A DNA stretch of 64,000 bases from Lunularia cruciata. Taxonomy: Eukaryota; Streptophyta; Marchantiopsida; Lunulariales; Lunulariaceae. Location of the stretch: contig OX419761.1 of NCBI GenBank assembly GCA_948567375.1, forward strand, positions 24,616,501-24,680,500, read 5' to 3'. Positions 57,388 through 64,000 of this stretch are shown piece after piece; positions within the stretch are counted from its first letter, which is position 1, and each line of letters begins with the position of its first letter. The notes under the pieces were generated by a model, which was not told the DNA's origin, ran no database searches, and worked only from the letters and a program-made list of their open reading frames with translations. The translations under genes were made by a program, and so were the position numbers.

Positions 57388-59820
57388 ATGACTAGCAAAG
57401 TTAATGAAGAAATGAGCCACCTCTTCATACTTGAGGTTTCAGAGTTTGACTTACGGATGATGGAGTTTTACCCATAAGATTTCATAAAAATTGTTATAGG
57501 TGATGAAAGCCTGAAGAGCATTCAGTTCTTAAATTTTCTAGCGTATATTAGGCTTGAATTCCATAGAGAATAACAGGAAATATTAGTGAACCATCTGAAA
57601 TTTTGGTATTGGGTTGATGCCTATCATGGGAAAAACAAAATATCACAGACATACATGGATAAGAAAATACCTTCATTAATATCTTCATAGAAGTTTGTGG
57701 AATGTCCATGACCTATAAATTTTTATGATTCACAAATTAAGATATCCATAAAATGTTTAAAGATTCAAGAATTTTACCAATAAAAATCTGTGAATTTTTT
57801 TATGGATTTCTATGAGGCTCACAAAATCTAAACTTGAAACCCCCATTAGAGGTTTAAAAAAATCTTTTATAGGTTGTTTTTTGGTGATGGAGTGATCCTC
57901 ATAAAATATTTTCACACTAATGGAAAAAATGTTATTCAAAAAGAAAACACATATAAAACATTTTATGGTCCCTCACCTACCTTGACATCCATTTCCACTT
58001 TCCCTCCTACTGAAAGATTATGGGTTAAGGTCAAGAGCTGTTTTTTATGAACATTAATTATCAAGGTATAAATCTCATTAGAGTACATGGAGTGAGTGTA
58101 ACATGGCAAGAGCACATTCTTGCTTTAGAATTTGAATTGCATCTACTTGCACTTGTACCACAAGCATGAAATTCAAAACACAAGGATTCCCTCATCCCTC
58201 TATATTGTGGCAATGACTTTGTTAATTAGTTTTGGAGTTTGATATGCTAGTTTTCTAGTTCAATGGTCACTCATTGGAATTGGAATTTGAAGTAGAAAAG
58301 CTTGATATCAAAGTATCAATACAAGTCATCAATACAAGCTCAATACAAGTTTTTGATAGCATGTTGTCATTTTGGTGAGTGGAGATAGAACATAAGTGTG
58401 CCAGCTATGATAGAGAATCAAAAATCAAATGTTGAGTATGGTAGCAAGTATGGAGTGCATACCACCCTGAAGTGGGAGTTCTTTATCCAGCATTGAGTCT
58501 CAATCCATACAAATTCACTCTAGATTCTTACACCATTGTTTCATCTCCTTTTGTATTGAAATTTCAAGATCTTTTGAATATAATGGCATCAAACATGGTG
58601 TACTCAATTCTATTGGGGTCCAAATCAAAAGCAAAGGGATGCAGATAGATTTAGAATGGTATCTCATCATTATTGCTAACTTTTAAATAGAGGACATTGA
58701 CCATTTCAAGCAAATCCATGGATATAGTTGCAAGAAACTTGTCCAAAATAATACTACTTTCAATTACATGGCACCTTTCTTGTGAAGTTTGTGAAGGGTT
58801 GCCCCAAATATATGAATGAAAGATTATAAAATATATGTTCTTGTTACATGGGCTCTTAGAAGTATGATTGGAATTAAAAAGACAAGTGTACTAGAGAAGG
58901 ACTCATTGAAAAAGAACTCAAACAAGGATGGAGGACCATTGAAGATAAGTTGAATCACCCATGTCCATAACATGAAAGAATGGATCTTCTATTTGGTGGA
59001 ATCCTTTCCTATAATTTCAGGAGTTATAAATGAATTTGTGGAGATGGTCATAGATGAGGAAATGAGATCTCATGCTACAATTGAGTGTCCCTTAGAGGAT
59101 AATGTAAAATAAACACTTGGTTCAGGAAGTAGTACCTGCCAAGCATGACCCCATTGCATTCACATGTGTTTTATATTCCTAGCACACAAGATTCATTTCC
59201 TTATGTGCTATTATTTCATAGGGTGAAGGAGAGTATATTGTACAAGAGGAAGGGCAAGAGGAAGAGAATCATAATCAACCAATTCAATAAGAAGAGAGTT
59301 GAACCCCATTGTTTCAATAATTGAGATGGGAGTGTGAAGTCTTTCCACCTTAACTAACTATACCTATAAATGAGGAATAGTGACCACAAAAAGGAGATCT
59401 TGAAAGTGAATCTTGTAAAAGAAGAAAGTTTCACATGCAAAGATATATTTTTCTGTAAAAACACCTATGGTAATAAAGACATCTTCATTTACCTCTATAA
59501 CAACATTTGTAGAAGATCTCTCAAATGTTCAAAAATTGAGTGATTTTGTTGAAGCAAGAGGGAGATTTAAATTGGAAAAAACAGAAGCACAAGAAATTGC
59601 CAACTAGTCTAAATTTTCCAAATGGAAAATTTAAGAATGAAAGAGGAACTTGAAAAAGTGTATTAAATTCCAAGTTAGAGAAGAGGAGAATTAAAGAAAG
59701 AAACTCAAAATCCAAGAGGTTTCATTCTCTAATAATAGATTTAGCAAAAGTAAAAAGACCCAAAGGATATCAAAAGTATTAGAGGATCATGATTGATATT
59801 GTGGTACCTACATTTTTTGT
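57388..59820 (+). pseudogene. decayed reading frame F1 of unknown family
   Basis: Starts ATG at 57388 (MTSKVNEEMSHLFILEVSEF), with later segments LKSIQFLNFLAYIRLEFHRE, VDAYHGKNKISQTYMDKKIP, YGPSPTLTSISTFPPTERLW, NINYQGINLIRVHGVSVTWQ (frameshifted, about 58050), YHPEVGVLYPALSLNPYKFT (about 58460) and VVPAKHDPIAFTCVLYS (about 59130). Its 3' part is Gln/Glu/Lys-rich. I do not recognise the family. At least two frameshifts (about 58040 and 58235) and many stops are present. Confidence 0.5.
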
Positions 59821-60723
59821 TTTTTAGGTTTTGTGCAATTTGGAAGAAGAAGAATGGAGACTTCGGCTTGAAACCCAAAGTAACTTGACTCCGAGTCAGA
59901 AGTGAAGTACTTGGGTTAGAACCGGCCACAAGAAACCTAAAGTAAGGGGACTTTGTCTTGGAGTGATTAACCCGATGCAAAGATGGCATAACAACTTCCC
60001 TTGGGAGGGGCAAATCAAGAATTACAGGCAAAGAAATGGCAAACAAGGCACAAACCACTAAACTTGGATAATGCTAGAAGGAAATCATGTAGAAAGGGTA
60101 TGTTTTAGTGATGAGCAACGTAAGAATGGCTGATCAATGAGGAACTATAAAATCAGGACTTTGTTGAGAGGATTTTGAAATGTCCCACAAGTATCCTAAG
60201 TCATTGAGTAGTTGATCCTATGGCTTACTCGGGAGCAGCAAGTTTAAATCGGGGAAGGAGTGCCTATAGAGAAGTCTGTCGAGTGTTTGATGTTTAACAA
60301 GTTTGAAGGAGTTAGGATCTCAAGACTAGGTGATGGTAGAATTATTTTTCAATTACCATGCACTACAAATTGCACAATGCCAAAGAAGGGTGAGAATAAG
60401 AGTCCTTTGCTTGTAGTAAGAAATCCAGTGATTTGAGGATTAGATATGATAGCTTGGATTGAAATCCTAAGAAGACTTTGGATCACTTTTCTAGCATGGA
60501 ACTAGAAATTGAGCTTTCCAGTGTTCATGGCCAAAGTAGCATCGAGTGATTGTGAGGAGGGACCTAAAGGTGAAGGAAAAAGAGGCAATCTGGCTTGATG
60601 GAGAAAGTCTGATTGGAGGTTGGTATTGGGTAGAGAGGCCAAAAGGAAATTGGGGCAACATTTGTTGGGAAAGGAGAGTCTGCGAAGGAGACAGATGAGA
60701 TCCAAAATTCTTTTATAGCGCCA
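59821..60723 (+). pseudogene. decayed linking frame between F1 and F2
   Basis: Coherent pieces such as PLGGANQELQAKKWQTRHKP (about 60000-60060) and VECLMFNKFEGVRISRLGDG then RIIFQLPCTTNCTMPKKGEN (about 60275-60395) suggest coding origin. Frame and family are unclear. Confidence 0.35.
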
Positions 60724-62875
60724 ATGACGAAGAACAAATACAAGGTGGATACCTATCGGGACCCAATCAGGCAAAGCATCATTGGGGTGATGATGGCACT
60801 ATTCAAGCCCAATCTCACGACCTATGTAATGAAGCATCAAGTGGTCTTCTTCCACTAGATGTTTGTAGGCACGGCAATAAACCAGGCAAAGTGCTTTCAA
60901 CAAAGAATGTGGCAGATGGTGTAGTGTTGGAGAAAGCAAGATGCACCTCACCATTTGGTGCTATTTGCTGCACATTTCTACTTCAGATTGAACTTGATGA
61001 AGGAGTCTGAGTAAAGAAAGATGGTGTCGCATTTTCATCCAGACTTGCAAAAGACTACAAATGGTGAGGAACAACAATACATTTCACAGATCCAAAGTTG
61101 TGATGAGCATTATGCACGCATAGGTCAGTATCTACAAGTAGTAGTGGCCATTCCAAAGACAAGGAAGCAAAGTCATCCGGAGGAAAGTTTGTTGCCAGTT
61201 AAGCCAAAGAAGGTGAGGAAGGTGAACCTTAGGCAAGAAGTCATTATGCTTGATGAGTCATCGGGAGTAGAAGAGTCAAAAGGTGAAGCTGAGTACCAAA
61301 CAAAAGACTCAGAGGAAGAAGAAGAACCAAAGTTGACTATGCAAAGTGAGGAGTCGAGTAGTGGAAGTGAAGGGGAGGTAGAAGTTTAGCATCAAGGAGG
61401 AGATAATGCTAATAAAGAAGAATAGGACTTCTATGCGGTGATTGGTTGAATGGAAGGAGGAGGGAACCTGTGTCACAAATTACCCACCATGGAGATAGAA
61501 GAAACTCTAGAGGTTGAGCCAAAGAGAGAAGTTTAGCAGGGAAGAAGAGGGAGAAAGAGTGTTGCTACTACAGGAGTAGAGGTAAGCAATGTAATTCCGG
61601 TAGAAGAAGAGGAAGAAAGTTCAGATGAAGAACCTTTGAGAGTTAGAAGATTAAGACTTTGGAGTAAAGCTCTAGTAGAAGAGGTAAGAAGCAAAGAGCC
61701 AAAAAAAATTGAGAGCCCCGGAGTTCTTAATGGGGTAGAGTACTTGTTGTGGGTAGTTTGTCCTTCGCCGGTACAGTTGCAAAAGAAGAGAGAAAAATTG
61801 AAGCAAGATCACTCAAGAGTGAAAGATGAATTTACAGTAGTGTGTTATATGAGTGATGAAAACTGGGAATTGAGAAGGAAAAGTTGAGTTGGAGAGGGTG
61901 TGCGCTAGTAGAGCTTCAGAATGATGTGGAGCTAAGGAGGAAAGAAATTGAGAGTCTAACAAAAGCCTTCATAAAGAGAAGCAAAGCTATGGCAAAGCAA
62001 GAAGAAGATTGGAAGGAGCAGTTGGTGAAATCTAAAGCCTTGCAAGCAAAAGTGCACGATACCCGAGTCAAAGTTATACATTTGAAAGTAATGGTTGCTG
62101 TCATGGGACAAGAGCTAGAAAGTTTGAAAGCAAGTGCAACAAAAAAAGATTGGGCTTGGCAACAAGAGTTGGCCACACAAGATAGAGAAGAAGATTGATT
62201 GCGCGGGTTGGTCAAGGGAATGGAGGAACAGCTCAGGCAGACTGTGAAGGAGAAAGAAGCACTAAAGGCCAAGTTGGAAGATGAGGTGAAGACGTCTTGT
62301 GAGGAATTATTAGCAAAGAGAGAGAAGTTGCAGATGCCAAGGAGAGAGGCAAACAAAGATGTCATTGTCAGAATGAAGGCAATGCTAGGAATGATGTTTG
62401 AAGTTCAGTTGGAGGAAGCAAGACTACACAAATTAAAGTTGTTAGTGCATGAAATGAGAAAGAAGAAGCAAAGGACATTGAATTAAACAAGTTGTTGATT
62501 TGCTAGAGAGATATAGTAGATAGGAAGATATTAGAAGAATGAAACAATGTGTGTCTCAAGTTGGACTTAGCACATTCAGAAATAGAGATGCTTTGTAGTA
62601 CCATGAAGTTAGAGACAAAGTCCAAAGTAAGAGAAGTAGGAATACAAGTGCCTTTGGGTGAGTTATTTGAGACATTAGAAAAGAATAGGTTGGCAGATAT
62701 TGATGTAGATAGTATACCTATGATCTCAATTGTAGAGGGGAGTGAAGAAGTAGTGGAATTGGTAGAAGATCTAGTGATAGTGGATAAATTTGAGGATATA
62801 GTAGTGCAAGAAGTTACTTTGGGTTTAGAAGCTGAGGTCAAGGTAGACGTTGGATCAGATTTAGATCAATTTTGA
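60724..62875 (+). pseudogene. decayed reading frame F2: basic N-terminus, acidic middle, coiled-coil C-terminus
   Basis: ATG at 60724 (MTKNKYKVDTYRDPIRQSII), same frame through 61389 with stops near 60856, 60930 and 61012. Middle part: HFHPDLQKTTNGEEQQYISQ, then an acidic Ser/Glu region (DSEEEEEPKL, ESSSGSEGEVEV). The same frame resumes at 61636-61887, then shifts twice (about 61885 and 62490). The C-terminal 300 residues are a charged coiled coil (EEQLRQTVKEKEALKAKLED, LLAKREKLQ). The last frame (62549-62875) runs into the LTR. About 715 codons if undamaged. Family unknown. Confidence 0.55.
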
Positions 62876-63661
62876 GATAAGAAGAGGCAGATGTGAAGAG
62901 GTGCATTGTCATTTTGAATTTTCATGTCGGTAAAGTTGTTAAAGCGTAGTTTAGGAAGTTAGATAACTGTCAAGTGCTCAACCTATTTAAAGGAGGCCTT
63001 TGCAGTGTGTTGTTGTTCAGTATTCATTTTCTTAAGAATAGATAAAATGAAGTGTTGTGAAGCAGTGCTCGTCACCTGAGCTTAATTTTGAGTATCAATT
63101 TTATGTTTGTGTTTGTGAGTGTGTGGAGAAATTCAAAGTGCAAGTCAGTATATTTGTTGGATGCTAGATTCCACAATGCTGATCTTCATTAAGTTTGTTG
63201 ATTCTAAGTGAAGTGCAATCTAAGGAAAGCCTTGACAGATCTGAGAGGAATTGTAGTGTTGGTAGTATCTTGCAATTGTCAATGCAGAGTGGAGTCAATG
63301 TGAAGTAATTTTGATTGAAGAAGTTGTGCCTTCAATGGAGGGGTGGAACACAATTTTGAAGTGAAGTCGTTTTGCAGTGAGGTAGTCATTTTTAGGATGG
63401 ACTGATCCTCACAATGAAGATTGTTTTGGGCATATTTGAAGTATTGTGATTAGTGAGTGACAAACTATTATGATGAGGCTATGATCAATGCTTGTTACTC
63501 TCTTTTGGGTGTGATCTCTACCCAAGAGATTAAAGAAGGAATCAAGACAAACCATGTTTGTTATTGTTTGACTTTGTATTTGAACATTTTTGACTTGTAT
63601 CTTTATAAGAATGAACTTTACATACCTGATTACCGCAAAAGTGATATTTGCTGGGTTGTCA
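62828..63661 (+). repeat. LTR of element F (E family, 5' part missing or replaced)
   Basis: In reverse orientation to the E LTRs: gacgttggatcagatt, gaagaggtgcattgtcattt, gataaaatgaagtgttgtga, gatctgagaggaattgtagtgttgg, and the end ttaccgcaaaagtgatattt then gttgtcaca at 63661. The first 130 or so bases of the E LTR have no counterpart; the F2 reading frame occupies that place. The following bases are not a primer site, so this is a 3' or solo LTR. Confidence 0.8.
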
Positions 63662-64000
63662 CAGATATAGATTGTCCATGTGTTATTATTGAGAGTTACA
63701 ATAGCAATACTAAATATCTTGTGGCAAAATACATTCATTGTAGCTCAAGTGATATTGATTAGTGTAAAAGAGTAGTTTCTTTTCTTGCATCTCAAGTTTA
63801 AGCTTAGTTGTAAAAGAGTGGTGGCTTTTACTCTTGCATCCACTTTCTTTATGGTTTTTATGCATCTAAAAGAATTTATAAGTTATGTTTTGATAAAGAA
63901 GAATTTTTAAGTTGTGTTTGATATATTTATTTGTCATGTGTGGTGTGATCTACTACCTAAGGTTCTGATCTTTTTCTCTTGAATTGACCTTGTTTCAATC
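63662..64000. other. flank of element F, no supportable gene
   Basis: AT-rich with two similar segments (tgtaaaagagtagtttcttttcttgcat and tgtaaaagagtggtggctttt…cttgcat, about 63762-63840), a short imperfect duplication. No other content recognised. Confidence 0.4.

Larger units (their letters stand above)
57388..63661 (+). mobile_element. element F: decayed non-gag/pol coding cargo ending in an E-family LTR
   Basis: About 5.4 kb of plus-strand sequence reads as coherent protein in one main frame at a time, broken by stops that could derive from CAG/CAA codons and a few frameshifts. It then merges into an LTR related to element E (62828-63661). No RT, RNase H, integrase or protease motif was found. 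No 5' LTR lies in the window. I infer a non-autonomous or gene-carrying relative of E, or a gene family flanked by an E-type LTR. Confidence 0.5.

Noticed and set aside
61916-62365. 149-codon minus-strand frame rich in Ser
   Set aside because: Antisense shadow of the F2 coiled coil; Ser/Phe-rich text is what the reverse strand of Glu/Lys codons gives.
1-64000. tRNA or rRNA genes
   Set aside because: Scanned for typical tRNA T-loop (GGTTCRANYCC) with matching A-box and for rRNA core motifs; none found except the short retrotransposon primer sites.

Overview
The window looks like nuclear DNA of a large, repeat-rich seed-plant genome. I favour a gymnosperm, but this is an inference: it rests on one intron-containing plant-type trihelix gene in 64 kb, several nested and badly decayed Ty3/gypsy elements with plant-type primer sites (initiator tRNA-Met, tRNA-Asp), LINE remnants, and no bacterial-style operons. 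Most open frames are fragments of dead retroelements broken by stops, many of which could come from C-to-T decay.

Layout. 1-4.8 kb: no supportable gene; a 318-bp tandem duplication at 2.9-3.5 kb. 4.8-8.6 kb (minus): the only gene that looks alive, a four-exon gene for a predicted 688-residue protein with three trihelix (GT-factor/Myb-SANT-like) DNA-binding domains and a short coiled-coil tail. All three introns are phase 1, both middle exons are multiples of three, and intron 1 appears to use a GC donor. 8.6-9.8 kb: its CT-rich upstream region. 10.3-11.4 kb: two perfect hairpins/palindromes and a repeat pair. 11.7-13.6 kb (minus): a LINE-type reverse transcriptase remnant, followed by three 160-bp tandem repeats. 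16.8-17.7 kb: a second LINE tail (plus), with a relative at 55.7-56.9 kb.

17.7-45.9 kb is a nest of Ty3/gypsy elements. Elements A (17.7-23.1 kb), B (27.9-33.9 kb), G (34.4-35.8 kb, minus, LTR-gag only) and D (41.4-45.9 kb) are one chromovirus-like family: initiator-Met primer site, gag, protease, RT, RNase H, integrase, and chromodomain-like traces in A and B. Element C (35.8-41.4 kb) is a second family with a different LTR. Solo LTRs of the C family sit in the RT/RNase H of B (with a perfect 5-bp target duplication) and in the integrase of C, and D appears to have landed in C. Between A and B (23.1-27.9 kb) are decayed minus-strand frames of unknown kind, one coiled-coil.

47.2-55.3 kb holds element E, a structurally complete 8,034-bp minus-strand Ty3/gypsy retrotransposon (LTRs of 948 and 959 bp, 5-bp target duplication, tRNA-Asp primer site, polypurine tract, gag-protease-RT-RNase H-integrase) whose coding region has about a dozen stops and several frameshifts. 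57.4-63.7 kb (element F, plus) is more unusual: about 5.4 kb of decayed coding sequence that I cannot match to gag or pol, ending in a coiled-coil protein and running into an LTR of the E family. It may be a non-autonomous or gene-carrying relative of E.

The strongest candidates for something new are the triple-trihelix exon array, the non-pol coding cargo of element F, and heat-shock-element-like arrays in the chromovirus LTRs.
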